Positions 1-9,790 are shown, counted from the first letter of the stretch. The stretch: 64,000 nucleotides of DNA from Clostridia bacterium (GCA_029066845.1 JAIEFR010000004.1:14241-78240); one strand, 5' to 3'. A program made the numbers and translations. Notes: generated by a model not told the origin, from the sequence alone.

Positions 1-1
1 T

Positions 2-388
2 ATTGGCAGTGGTGCGTTCAGCGGTTGCAGTGGACTTACTAATATAACAATACCAAACAGTGTGACAAGTATTGGTGGAAGTGCGTTCTATGGTTGTAGT
101 GGGCTGACAAGCATAACAATACCCGACAGTGTGACAAATATTGGCAGTGGTGCGTTCAGCGGTTGCAGTGGACTTACTAATATAACAATACCAAACAGTG
201 TGACAAGTATTGGTGAAAGTGCGTTCTATGGTTGTAGTGGGCTGAAGAGTATAACTATTCCTAACAGTGTGACGAGTATTGGGTGGTGTATGTTCGATGA
301 TTGTAGTGGACTGACAAGCGTAACAATACCCAACAGTGTGACGAGTATTGGTGATGGTGCGTTCGCGTATTGTAGCAAGCTGACGAGT
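2..388 (+). repeat. Tandem 69-nt LRR-coding repeats
   Basis: Repeating att-ggc-agt-ggt-gcg-ttc ... aac-agt-gtg-aca-agt units; segments starting at 2 and 140 are identical over about 75 nt. Confidence 0.9.
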
Positions 389-520
389 ATTACTTTTATG
401 GGTACGAAGGAGCAATGGAAAAAATTAGAAAAAGAATCGTATTGGGACGATCATACAGGCAAATATACTGTACAGTGTACGGACGGAAAACTTGATAAGA
501 ACGGAAAAGAGGTCAAGTAA
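2..520 (+). CDS. BspA-like leucine-rich repeat (LRR_5) surface protein, 3' part; 5' end outside window
   Basis: Frame open from base 2; repeated 23-aa units [23 protein letters not shown] typical of BspA/LRR_5 proteins; stop at 518-520. Confidence 0.9.
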   Translation: MGSGAFSGCSGLTNITIPNSVTSIGGSAFYGCSGLTSITIPDSVTNIGSGAFSGCSGLTNITIPNSVTSIGESAFYGCSGLKSITIPNSVTSIGWCMFDDCSGLTSVTIPNSVTSIGDGAFAYCSKLTSITFMGTKEQWKKLEKESYWDDHTGKYTVQCTDGKLDKNGKEVK

Positions 521-543
521 ACAAAAAGAAAAAACAATAAAAC

Positions 544-568
544 GCCGCGGCGAATTTTTCGCCGCGGC
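544..568. terminator. Intrinsic terminator between convergent genes
   Basis: gccgcggcgaatttttcgccgcggc perfect hairpin. Confidence 0.75.
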
Positions 569-583
569 TTATTCGGTTCAAAT

Positions 584-1561
584 TTATTGCTTGTTGTTTT
601 CGTATGTTTCGGTCGGGGTTTCGGTGCTTTCCGCTTCGATTGGTTCGGGCGGGGGTGTTTCGTTCCGGCTTGCCGCCTGTAATTTTTCCGTGTGCTTAAC
701 CGCATAACCCGCAAGCAGGAAGGTTCCTATCGCGCCGGCGACGAACAGTATTACGCCCAGCGAAATCTGCAAGGGTGTAAGGTAAACCGCCGGGTTGTCG
801 CCGTACTGGTGGAAGAAGGTTATCACCACCGCGGGGATAGAGCCAATAACGAAGCCCGTAATCGCCCAGAAGGTGACGCGCCTGAATTTTTTAAGCAGCA
901 GCTGCATCAGCTTTGCAATCGTGAAGAAGCCAACCACAAGTCCCACTGCGAAGGTCGCAAGCACCAGCAGCGAGTGCCCGAAATTATCTTTAAGTGCGGA
1001 AATGGTGTTTAAAATGGGATTGTAATAGCCGAATATCAGCAGCAGCATAGAGCCGCTTATGCCCGGCACTACCAGCGCGCAGCTTGCAACCGCGCCGATC
1101 AGTAAAAGAATGAAGTAGCCGCTGACGTGCATATTTGCGGATAAATCAACGTCGCCTATCGAGGGTATAAAGCATATGCCTATAACCAGCAGGCAGGGAA
1201 TAATTATCGCTGCAATATCGCGCTTTTTAAAGCCGTTCTTGTTTGCCTTTTTATAGAGGTCGGGACAGCTGCCTGCCATAAAGCCCGCAAACAGCATTAT
1301 GGTGGGGAAGGGTGCGTATTTCAGGGCGTACTTCAAGGGGAAATACAGCGCCGCAAACGCCAGAACCGCGCCTAGGAGTATGGGCAGGAGGAATAAAACG
1401 CTCTTTTTGAAGTCCTTAAACAGGTTGCCTATGCTTTCGATAATTTTATCGTAAACGCCCAGAAGCACCGCAAGCGTTCCGCCCGACACACCCGGAATTA
1501 TCATAGCAAGCCCTATCGAGGCGCCCTTTGCCATATTTATAAAAAATTCTTTAACTTTCAA
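584..1561 (-). CDS. DUF368 family membrane protein (putative polyprenyl-phosphate transporter)
   Basis: MAKGASIGLAMIIPGVSGGTLAVLLGVYDKII and internal repeat VVPGISGSMLLLIFGYYNPIL, typical of DUF368. Confidence 0.85.
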   Translation of the reverse strand: MKVKEFFINMAKGASIGLAMIIPGVSGGTLAVLLGVYDKIIESIGNLFKDFKKSVLFLLPILLGAVLAFAALYFPLKYALKYAPFPTIMLFAGFMAGSCPDLYKKANKNGFKKRDIAAIIIPCLLVIGICFIPSIGDVDLSANMHVSGYFILLLIGAVASCALVVPGISGSMLLLIFGYYNPILNTISALKDNFGHSLLVLATFAVGLVVGFFTIAKLMQLLLKKFRRVTFWAITGFVIGSIPAVVITFFHQYGDNPAVYLTPLQISLGVILFVAGAIGTFLLAGYAVKHTEKLQAASRNETPPPEPIEAESTETPTETYENNKQ

Positions 1562-1727
1562 AATGATACCTTTCGACCACTATTATATTGTGCGGACGGC
1601 GGAATTATTATATGGGTTATTATACTCTTTGTAGGCGCGAATAGTCAAGGCAAATACGCTTGACAAAATCAGAAATATAAAATACAATAATATAAGAATA
1701 TTAGGAAGAAAACGGCGGAGGTGCATT

Positions 1728-3260
1728 GTGGATAAAGAAAACGCGCTTAAACGTGTATTGATTGTTGACGACGTGGAGCTGAACAGATTCATTTTAAAGG
1801 GTATTCTGTGCGCAGACTTCGACGTTGTGGAAGCGGACAGCGGCAGGGCTGCGCTCGATATTCTCAGGAAGGATGACAGCGAGATTGCTATCGTTCTTCT
1901 GGATATAGTTATGCCCGATATGGACGGTTTCCAGGTGTTGGAGGCAATGAAAAAGCAGGGATACCTCAACTATCTTCCCGTAATTATCATTTCCACCGAA
2001 TCCACCGCGCACTACGTTGACAAGGCGTACGATCTGGGAGCGACCGACTTCATCAACAAGCCCTATAATCCCAACGTCGTTTTGCACCGCGTTTTAAATA
2101 CCATAAAGCTTTTCAACAGACAGCACACGCTTATGGAAATCGTGAACGAGCAGGTTTACGAAAAGCACCGCTACGCCGATATGATGGTCAACATCTTAAG
2201 CACCGTTATGGAAATGAAGAACGGTGAAAGCGGCTTACATATTCTGCACATCAACACCATCACGCGCATCCTCACCGAAAGCCTTTTGCAGATGACCGAT
2301 AAGTACACGTTCACCAAGAGCGATATTCAGCTTATCTGCGTTGCATCGTCGCTGCACGATATAGGCAAAATGGCTATTCCCGACGAGATTATAAACAAGC
2401 CCGGCAAGCTTACGCCCGAGGAGTTCGAGATTATGAAGACTCACTCCGCGCAGGGTGCAAAGATGATTCAGGGGCTGACCGAATACAAGGACGAGCGCCT
2501 TATCAAGTTTGCATACGACATCTGTCTGTACCACCACGAGAGATACGACGGCAAGGGCTATCCCGTCGGCTTGCAGGGAGAAGAAATTCCCATCTGGGCA
2601 CAGATAGTTTCTGTTGCCGACGTGTTCGACGCGCTAATAAGCGAAAGAGTTTACAAGCCCGCATATTCGCCCGAAAAGGCTCTCGATATGATTATCGCGG
2701 GTGAGTGCGGTATTTTTAATCCGCTCATCATTCAGTGTCTTATCGCCGATTACAAGCAGATTGTTGCGGCGCTCAGTCACGTATCTTCCGCAGAAAAGTG
2801 GGAGGAAAAGGCAAAGTACGTTGCGAACGACGTGGAAAAATATCATATTCCCACCTTCTCGAACAAGACGCAGGAGCTTACAAGCCTCAACCTTGCCAAG
2901 CTCAAATTCCTTACGGGCTGCAGCGACGGACTTATCTTCGACTATTCCTATACGGACGGCGAGATGGTTATAAGCGCAAATCCCGACCGCGGCGTTGCGG
3001 AGGACATAATTCTCGACCCGCTTGACAGAGAGCAGGCAAGCAAGTATTTCTATATGCCCGCGTACGACAAGGCTATGGAATATCTCGATACGCTCACGCC
3101 CGACAATCCCGAAGTTTCCTTCGAGTATAAGAGGGCGGACGGCGACACGCTTACCGTTTACAAAATTCAGATGCTCGGCGTATATAACGAGGACAGATCC
3201 AGCCTTTTGAACGTAATAGGAAAATTGAGTACTACGACGAGGGAGGTTAAAGCTATATGA
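1728..3260 (+). CDS. Response regulator with HD-GYP c-di-GMP phosphodiesterase domain and C-terminal extension
   Basis: REC (RVLIVDDVELNR, VLLDIVMPDMDGF) followed by HDIGK...HHERYDGKGYP. Confidence 0.92.
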   Translation: MDKENALKRVLIVDDVELNRFILKGILCADFDVVEADSGRAALDILRKDDSEIAIVLLDIVMPDMDGFQVLEAMKKQGYLNYLPVIIISTESTAHYVDKAYDLGATDFINKPYNPNVVLHRVLNTIKLFNRQHTLMEIVNEQVYEKHRYADMMVNILSTVMEMKNGESGLHILHINTITRILTESLLQMTDKYTFTKSDIQLICVASSLHDIGKMAIPDEIINKPGKLTPEEFEIMKTHSAQGAKMIQGLTEYKDERLIKFAYDICLYHHERYDGKGYPVGLQGEEIPIWAQIVSVADVFDALISERVYKPAYSPEKALDMIIAGECGIFNPLIIQCLIADYKQIVAALSHVSSAEKWEEKAKYVANDVEKYHIPTFSNKTQELTSLNLAKLKFLTGCSDGLIFDYSYTDGEMVISANPDRGVAEDIILDPLDREQASKYFYMPAYDKAMEYLDTLTPDNPEVSFEYKRADGDTLTVYKIQMLGVYNEDRSSLLNVIGKLSTTTREVKAI

Positions 3261-3607
3261 CGGTAAAGGAATTTTACGACCTTACGGGCGGCGGATACGA
3301 AACGATGTTTTCAAAGTTTTCGTCCGACGCTACGATAACTGCTTTTTTGAAGATTTTCAAGCGCGACACCAGCTATGCCACGCTTTGCGATAAGATGGCG
3401 GCGGGCGACGTGGAAGGTTCGTTCCAGGCGGCGCACACCTTGAAGGGTGTTGTGCTCAACCTCAACATAGAAGGGCTTCACGACCCCGTGTGCACCATAA
3501 CCGAAGCGCTGCGCGCAAAGGATATGGACGAGGCGAAAAAGCTTTTGCCTAAGGTTAAGGAAACCTACGAAAAAGTCTGGGACGCACTTGTACAGCTGTT
3601 GCCGTAA
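3257..3607 (+). CDS. HPt domain protein
   Basis: AAHTLKGVVLNL phospho-His motif; 4-nt overlap with upstream gene. Confidence 0.85.
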   Translation: MTVKEFYDLTGGGYETMFSKFSSDATITAFLKIFKRDTSYATLCDKMAAGDVEGSFQAAHTLKGVVLNLNIEGLHDPVCTITEALRAKDMDEAKKLLPKVKETYEKVWDALVQLLP

Positions 3608-3619
3608 GGTGTACGGCAG

Positions 3620-3645
3620 AGGGCTGGGATTTCAGCCCTTTTTTC
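3620..3645 (+). terminator. Intrinsic terminator or attenuator
   Basis: agggctgggatttcagccct followed by tttttc; lies between HPt and kinase genes. Confidence 0.6.
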
Positions 3646-3659
3646 TTTGGAGGTAGCAT

Positions 3660-5645
3660 ATGAAAAAGAATTTAATGTCACGCCGCAGAAAGGGCGGGGA
3701 AGCTTCGTCCGACGAAGAGCTTTTCAGAATATTCACAAGCTGTATCGACGACGTTTTTATTATGCTTTCCTGCGATAATCTGGCGGTGGAGTTCGTCACC
3801 GAAAACGCGGAGCGCGTGCTCGGCGTGCCCGTCAGGGAGATAAGAAGAAATATTTCCATTCTGGGCGGCGCGAAGTATACCGACGACAAGGTTGTCGATA
3901 TGGGTACGCTTGAAAAGATACCGGTGGGCGGCTGCATTTCGCTGGTTGCCGGGCGCGAGCACAGGCGCAGCAAGGAACGCAGATTTTTCAAGGAGAACGT
4001 TTACCGCGTTGCCGCGGACAATTCCGAAAAGTTCGTAGTCGTATTTTCCGACTGCACAAAGGAATTGCAGGCAAGGCAGTCGCTCGAAGAGGCTCTTTCG
4101 ATAGCTAAGGCGGCAAACAAGTCAAAGAGCACCTTCCTTGCAAGTATGTCGCACGACATCCGTACGCCTATGAATACCATAGTCGGACTGTGCACGCTGC
4201 TCAACAGGGATATGGGCGACAAGGTCAAGCTTGCCGACCACGTAAAGCATATCGAATTGACAAGTCGTCATATGCTCACGCTTATAAACGACATTCTGGA
4301 TATGTCCAAAATAGAGTCGGGCGAAACTACTCTGAACATTGCGGAAATCAAAATTTCCGACCTCGTAAAGGAAATTGACGAAGTCATTGCACCCCAGGCA
4401 AAGGCGAAGGGGCTCAGCTACGTTGCCAAGGTAAACGCAAAGGCGGACGAGTTCCTCGGGGATAAGCTGCGCATAAAGCGCGTTATGACCAACATTTTAA
4501 ACAACGCGGTCAAGTACACGCCCGACGGCGGCAAGGTGGAATTCACCGTCCAGCAGATGGCGCGTCCTTCGCTCAAATATCTGTATTTGCAGTTCACCAT
4601 AAAGGACAACGGCATAGGAATGTCCGAAGGCTTCTTAAAGAAGATTTTCGAGCCGTTCACACGCGAGCTTGCGGCAACCGACGTTCAGGGCACCGGTCTG
4701 GGTATGCCTATCGCCAAAAACCTCGTTGACCTTATGGGCGGCACTATCGCCGTAGAGAGCGAGGTGGGTGCAGGAACGACGTTTACGCTGACCTTCAAGT
4801 TCCCTTTGAGCAAGGTGGACGATACGCAGTTCTGGCTGGAACACGGCATTTCGCGCGTACTGTTCGTCGGCGGCAACGACATAGACGGCAAGTCCATAAC
4901 CTGGGCTATGCGCAAAGCCGAGGTTGCGGTGAGCGTTGCAAAGAACGCAAAGAGCGCGCAGTCCAGCATCGAAAAGGCGCTTATGGAGGGCAAGGGCTAC
5001 AACGCGGTGCTCTGCGAATGGCGCAGTGAAAAGACCAGCCTGCAAACAATTAAAGACGTCAAGAAGGAGTTGCCCGAATACGTGCCCTTAATCGTGTTCG
5101 GCGATTGCGAGCGCGGCGAAACGCAGGTAAAGGCAATGGACGCGGGCGCAAACGGCTTCCTTTCCAAGCCCTTCCTTATGACGGCGTTCAAGGACTGCAT
5201 AATGGGCATAAAGGCGCACGGAGAGACCGAGGACGATGAACAGCTGAGCGCGCTGAGCGGCAAGAAGCTGCTTGCGGCGGAGGACAACGAGCTCAACTCT
5301 ATGGTGCTTTGCGAGCTGTTGAATATGGTGGGTGCGACCTGCGTGGTCAAGCCCGACGGCAAGCAGGCGCTGGAGGAGTTCGAAAACAGTTCCGAGGGCG
5401 AGTACGACGGTATTCTTATGGACGTGCAGATGCCCGTTATGGACGGCTACGAAGCCACTAAGGCGATAAGGATGAGCGGACACGCGCAGGCAAAGAGCAT
5501 TCCCATTATAGCGATGACGGCAAACGCCTTTGCCGAGGACGTGAATAACTCCTACGAAGCGGGTATGGACGCTTACCTTTTAAAGCCCATAGAGATGGCT
5601 AAGCTCGAAGAATTGTTTGACGGCTTCGAAAAGTCGGATAAGTAA
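3660..5645 (+). CDS. Hybrid sensor histidine kinase (HisKA-HATPase-pseudoREC-REC)
   Basis: SHDIRTPMNTIVG; DNGIGMS; GTGLGMPIAKNLV; C-terminal REC GILMDVQMPVMDGYEATKAIR. Confidence 0.93.
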   Translation: MKKNLMSRRRKGGEASSDEELFRIFTSCIDDVFIMLSCDNLAVEFVTENAERVLGVPVREIRRNISILGGAKYTDDKVVDMGTLEKIPVGGCISLVAGREHRRSKERRFFKENVYRVAADNSEKFVVVFSDCTKELQARQSLEEALSIAKAANKSKSTFLASMSHDIRTPMNTIVGLCTLLNRDMGDKVKLADHVKHIELTSRHMLTLINDILDMSKIESGETTLNIAEIKISDLVKEIDEVIAPQAKAKGLSYVAKVNAKADEFLGDKLRIKRVMTNILNNAVKYTPDGGKVEFTVQQMARPSLKYLYLQFTIKDNGIGMSEGFLKKIFEPFTRELAATDVQGTGLGMPIAKNLVDLMGGTIAVESEVGAGTTFTLTFKFPLSKVDDTQFWLEHGISRVLFVGGNDIDGKSITWAMRKAEVAVSVAKNAKSAQSSIEKALMEGKGYNAVLCEWRSEKTSLQTIKDVKKELPEYVPLIVFGDCERGETQVKAMDAGANGFLSKPFLMTAFKDCIMGIKAHGETEDDEQLSALSGKKLLAAEDNELNSMVLCELLNMVGATCVVKPDGKQALEEFENSSEGEYDGILMDVQMPVMDGYEATKAIRMSGHAQAKSIPIIAMTANAFAEDVNNSYEAGMDAYLLKPIEMAKLEELFDGFEKSDK

Positions 5646-5671
5646 TTTATATTAAAATAGATATGGAAGTA

Positions 5672-5712
5672 GGGGCGCAATGCGGTTTTTACCGCGTTGC
5701 GCACCTTTATTT
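5672..5712 (+). terminator. Intrinsic terminator after hybrid kinase
   Basis: ggcgcaatgcggtttttaccgcgttgcgc hairpin then tttatttttg. Confidence 0.7.
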
Positions 5713-5872
5713 TTGCGCTTATTTAACCTGTGCGCATAAAGGCGGAACTTGGCGCAAACGGTCGTGTTTTGTCGTATTTGTTCAATATTCGTTCACAATT
5801 AGCGGCGTTATTATTGAACGAAAGCCATTGTTGATATGTTCATAACTGCCATTTTTGTGTCAATAAAGCCGT

Positions 5873-5884
5873 ATTTCGACAAAT
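5873..5884 (-). promoter_or_regulatory. Candidate Spo0A (0A) box
   Basis: atttcgacaaat = reverse complement ATTTGTCGAAAT, matches TGTCGAA core; upstream of spo0A. Confidence 0.5.
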
Positions 5885-6010
5885 ATTTACATTATTGTAC
5901 AAAATAATATATAATATTTTATAAATATTTTACAAAAATATCTTGACCGTTGTAATTTTGTGTAGTATAATAACCTCACTTTCAGGAAAACAGGAGAAAA
6001 TTGTAAGCGT

Positions 6011-6775
6011 ATGCATAAAATAGTAATTTTGGAAAGTAATGAGGAATTTTTAGAGGAATTGAAAAATTGCTTCGAGGAGCAGGCGGATTTTAACATATGC
6101 GGAATAAGCAGCAGCGGCAGCGTGGGCATAGGTCTGATAAACCAGTACAAGCCCGACATCGTGCTTCTGGATACCGTTTTAAGCGGCGAGGACGGCTTCG
6201 GTGTAATGAAGTATTTAAAGGAATATCTGCCCGCGTGCTGCGTGTTCGTCGTTTCGGGCTTTTCGGACGACAAGCTTGTAAGCAAGGCGATTGCCCGCGG
6301 CGCAAAATATTATTTCGTCAAGCCCGTTTCTGCGGCTACCGTGTGCGAGAGGGTGAAGGACGTTTTAGAGGAGCGTTCCACCGAATACCTCGTTTCCAGC
6401 CAGCCCAGGGACAAGCGCAGGGTAACCTCGCTTGACGAAAAGATAAGCAATATCTTTATATCCATAGGCATACCGCCGCACATTATGGGCTATCAGTACC
6501 TGCGCGAGGGCATCAAGATGACCATCGAGGACCCGTCGATTATAAACAACGTGACCAAGAAGCTCTACCCCGACATAGGCAAAAAGTTCAACACCACCGC
6601 AAGCAAGGTGGAAAGGGCCATCCGCCACGCGATAGAGGTTGCCTGGAACAGGGGCAGGATAGACGCCATAAACTCAATTTTCGGCGTGCGCGTTTACATA
6701 GGCAGCGAAAGGCCCACTAATTCCGAATTTATAGCTCTCGTTGCCGACAAGCTTATCTTCGAGGGACTGTCATAA
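6011..6775 (+). CDS. spo0A: Sporulation master regulator Spo0A
   Basis: REC plus C-terminal domain GIPPHIMGYQYLREGI...LYPDIGKKFNTTASKVERAIRHAIEVAWNRGRID, near-diagnostic of Spo0A. Confidence 0.97.
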   Translation: MHKIVILESNEEFLEELKNCFEEQADFNICGISSSGSVGIGLINQYKPDIVLLDTVLSGEDGFGVMKYLKEYLPACCVFVVSGFSDDKLVSKAIARGAKYYFVKPVSAATVCERVKDVLEERSTEYLVSSQPRDKRRVTSLDEKISNIFISIGIPPHIMGYQYLREGIKMTIEDPSIINNVTKKLYPDIGKKFNTTASKVERAIRHAIEVAWNRGRIDAINSIFGVRVYIGSERPTNSEFIALVADKLIFEGLS

Positions 6776-6827
6776 TCTTTACAGCATTTTCCTGTATATA
6801 ATATTGTCGAAAAATGCGGTTTTTGTA

Positions 6828-6856
6828 TTGACACGCAATATGTTTTCATATATAAT
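6828..6856 (+). promoter_or_regulatory. Consensus sigma-A promoter
   Basis: TTGACA - 17 nt - TATAAT; followed by ggtgacgaacgtcacc hairpin. Confidence 0.75.
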
Positions 6857-6903
6857 ATCAAACGAGGGTGACGAACGTCACCTTAAAAAAGAGGAGGTTG
6901 GAT

Positions 6904-7122
6904 ATGAAGACAGTTGCGAAGGTGTTTATCATTCTCGGTATGGTAATGGAATTCTGGCTTATTTTGCCTTTGATTTTCGGTATCATCACTCTTAACAAGA
7001 TGAAGACTGCTACCTGCAAAGCCGATATGACGACTTGGGGTGTTCTCAGCTTGCTTTTCGTTAACCTGATCGGCGGAATTCTTATTCTCTGCGTCAGCGA
7101 CGAAGAATGGGCACAGAAGTAA
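6904..7122 (+). CDS. Small two-TM membrane protein, 72 aa
   Basis: gaggaggttggat SD before ATG; MKTVAKVFIILGMVMEFWLILPLIFGII... Confidence 0.75.
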   Translation: MKTVAKVFIILGMVMEFWLILPLIFGIITLNKMKTATCKADMTTWGVLSLLFVNLIGGILILCVSDEEWAQK

Positions 7123-7139
7123 TTTAAAAACAAATGAAA

Positions 7140-7173
7140 CGCTCTTCCGCGATTGTGCGGAGGAGCGCTTTTA
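7140..7173 (+). terminator. Intrinsic terminator
   Basis: cgctcttccgcgattgtgcggaggagcg + ctttt. Confidence 0.75.
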
Positions 7174-7246
7174 TTTTGCAAAATAACTTGCCACGCGGCG
7201 GTGTAAAGTTGTATAATACTTACGAATAAACGTCAGGAGAAATATT

Positions 7247-8419
7247 ATGAATTACAGAGAGGAATCGCTTAAAAAACACGCCGAGTGGAAGGGCAAAATA
7301 GAAATCGTGCCCAGGGTGGAGGTCGATAGCAGGGAAAAGCTTTCGCTTGCCTACACGCCGGGTGTTGCCGAGCCCTGCCTTGCCATACAGAGGGACCCCG
7401 AAAAGAGCTTTACGCTGACCAGAAGATGGAACACCGTGCCCGTTATCACAGACGGCACTGCAATTCTCGGTCTGGGCGATATAGGACCCGAAGCGGGTAT
7501 GCCCGTTATGGAGGGCAAGTGCGCTCTGTTCAAGGCGTTCGGCGACGTGGACGCGTACCCTCTGTGTATCCGTTCCAAGGACACCGAGGAAATTATAAAG
7601 ACCATAAAGCTGCTTGCGGGCAGCTTCGGCGGAATTAACCTTGAGGACATTTCCGCGCCCCGCTGCTTCGAGATAGAAACCAGGCTGAAAGAGGAGCTGG
7701 ATATTCCCGTTTTCCACGACGACCAGCACGGCACCGCAATAGTAGTTGCGGCTGCGCTCATCAACGCTTTGAAGCTTGCGGATAAGAAAATGGAAGATAT
7801 AAAGGTGGTAATCAACGGCGCGGGTGCGGCGGGCATTTCCATTGCGAAATTCTTGTTGCGCTTCGGCGTTAAAAACGTTATTGCGTGCGACAAGCTGGGC
7901 GTTATCAGCGAGGGGGACGAGAGGTTCAACCACGCCCAGCAGGAGCTTGCAAAGGTCACCAACCGCCAAAAGCTTACGGGCACGCTTGCGGACGCAATGG
8001 TTGGCGCGGACGTGTTTATCGGCGTTTCGGCGGCAAATTGCGTAACCAAGGATATGGTGCGTTCTATGGCTGAAAAGCCCGTGCTCTTCACGCTTGCAAA
8101 CCCCGTGCCCGAAATTTCGGTTGCGGACGCAAAGGAGGCGGGCGCGTTCATTCACGGCACAGGCTCCTCGGAATATCCCAATCAGATAAACAACGTTCTG
8201 GTTTTCCCGGGGTTGTTCCGCGGCGCGTTGGACGTGCGTGCGACGACTATTACTTTCGAGATGATGATGGCGGCTTCGCGCGGCATTGCGGGTTGCGTGT
8301 CGGATAAGGAGCTGAGCCGCGACTATATTCTGCCCTACGCTTTCGATAAGCGCGCGCACGAGGCGGTTGCCAAAGCGGTTGCGGAGGAAGCGGTCAAGTC
8401 GGGCGTGGTAAGAAAATAA
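7247..8419 (+). CDS. NAD(P)-dependent malic enzyme (malate dehydrogenase, oxaloacetate-decarboxylating)
   Basis: SLAYTPGVAEPCLAI, FHDDQHGTAIVVAAALINALK, VINGAGAAGISIAKFLL, ALDVRA. Confidence 0.95.
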   Translation: MNYREESLKKHAEWKGKIEIVPRVEVDSREKLSLAYTPGVAEPCLAIQRDPEKSFTLTRRWNTVPVITDGTAILGLGDIGPEAGMPVMEGKCALFKAFGDVDAYPLCIRSKDTEEIIKTIKLLAGSFGGINLEDISAPRCFEIETRLKEELDIPVFHDDQHGTAIVVAAALINALKLADKKMEDIKVVINGAGAAGISIAKFLLRFGVKNVIACDKLGVISEGDERFNHAQQELAKVTNRQKLTGTLADAMVGADVFIGVSAANCVTKDMVRSMAEKPVLFTLANPVPEISVADAKEAGAFIHGTGSSEYPNQINNVLVFPGLFRGALDVRATTITFEMMMAASRGIAGCVSDKELSRDYILPYAFDKRAHEAVAKAVAEEAVKSGVVRK

Positions 8420-9720
8420 TGCAAGTTAATCTTTCACCCTATGCCAACAAAAAAATATGCGTTGCCGTTTCGGGCGGCAAGGACAGTATGGCGCTCCTGC
8501 ACTATCTATTTAAGTGCGGGGGCGATTTCGGCATTACGGTAAGTGCGCTCAACTGCGACCACGGCATCAGGGGGGAGGAGAGCGAGCGCGACAGCGCGTT
8601 CGTTAAAGAGTACTGCGCGGCTAACAATATTCCTCTGCGCTTTTTTAAGGCGGAAGCGGGGAGCTTTAAGGACGAAAAGAGCGCGCGGCTGTGGCGGCTT
8701 GAATGCTATAAAAAGGTGTTAGAGGATGGCGGGGCGGACGTTATAGCTACGGCGCACCACTTGAATGACAATGCGGAAACCGTGCTCTTCAACCTTGCGC
8801 GGGGCACGTCGCTTGCAGGCGTCAAGGGCATTGCCGACGAGCCTTCGCTGGGCATTATCCGCCCGTTTATATCACTTTCCCGCGAGCAGATTGACGGGTA
8901 TATAGAGGTCAATGATATTCCCTTCGTCGTGGATGGGAGCAACCTTTCGGACGCGTACACGCGCAATAAAATCAGGCACAACGTTCTGCCCGCACTTGAG
9001 GAGGCGGTGCACGGGGCGGCGCGCAATATCTATAACTTTTCGCGCCTTGCCGCCGAGGACGAGGAATATTTTGCGCGCAAGGCGGAGGAAATTATCCTTT
9101 GCCGCGGCGACGGATTTCTGATTAAGCCGTGCGGGGAGCGCGTCATTTTCAAGCGCGCAGTTCACTTTGTCGTGGCGAGAAAGTTCGGCAAGATAGATTA
9201 CACCTCCGAACAATTCGAAAAGCTGTTTTTGCTTCAATCGGCTGAAAACGGCAAGAGGTTCGAATTTCTGGGACTGATTGCAATAAAGGAAGAGGGCGGC
9301 GTAGCCGTAATGCGCGGCGGTCTTTTGCAGGCTGAAGAAGAGCCATTTTCACAGGTTTTAAAGTCGGGCGAATACGCGTGTAAATCGGTTGTTGTTTCCT
9401 GCGGGCAAAGTGCGGACAGCGTTCCCGAAATGTGCAAAGCTTTAAAATTCGATTTGGATTGCATACCTCAAAACGCGGTGGTAAGGTTCAGGTGCGACGG
9501 CGATAAATTCACCAAATTCGGCGGCGGAAGCAAGAGTCTTTCGGACTATCTCACCGATAAAAAAGTGCCGCAGAGTCTGCGCGCAACCCTGCCGCTTGTG
9601 TGCGACGGCAGCGACGTTTTAATAGTCTGCGGAGTGGAGATTTCTGACAAAGTAAAGATTACGCAAAACACGCTGCGCCCCGCCGTAATGGTGTGCGCAG
9701 ACCCTTTTAAAATAAATTGA
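8419..9720 (+). CDS. tilS: tRNA(Ile)-lysidine synthase
   Basis: N-terminal SGGKDSMALLH PP-loop; HHLNDNAETVLFNLARGTSLAGVKGI; C-terminal TilS domain. Confidence 0.93.
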   Translation: MQVNLSPYANKKICVAVSGGKDSMALLHYLFKCGGDFGITVSALNCDHGIRGEESERDSAFVKEYCAANNIPLRFFKAEAGSFKDEKSARLWRLECYKKVLEDGGADVIATAHHLNDNAETVLFNLARGTSLAGVKGIADEPSLGIIRPFISLSREQIDGYIEVNDIPFVVDGSNLSDAYTRNKIRHNVLPALEEAVHGAARNIYNFSRLAAEDEEYFARKAEEIILCRGDGFLIKPCGERVIFKRAVHFVVARKFGKIDYTSEQFEKLFLLQSAENGKRFEFLGLIAIKEEGGVAVMRGGLLQAEEEPFSQVLKSGEYACKSVVVSCGQSADSVPEMCKALKFDLDCIPQNAVVRFRCDGDKFTKFGGGSKSLSDYLTDKKVPQSLRATLPLVCDGSDVLIVCGVEISDKVKITQNTLRPAVMVCADPFKIN

Positions 9721-9790
9721 CCGCGGCATATTGCGCATAAAATGCGGTTATCTGCACAAACTGCCTTTAGAGTATAAAGGAGAGTTTTGT

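Noticed and set aside
7220-8359. 379-aa minus-strand ORF antisense to malic enzyme
   Set aside because: Shadow ORF caused by codon bias; the plus strand has clear conserved malic-enzyme motifs.
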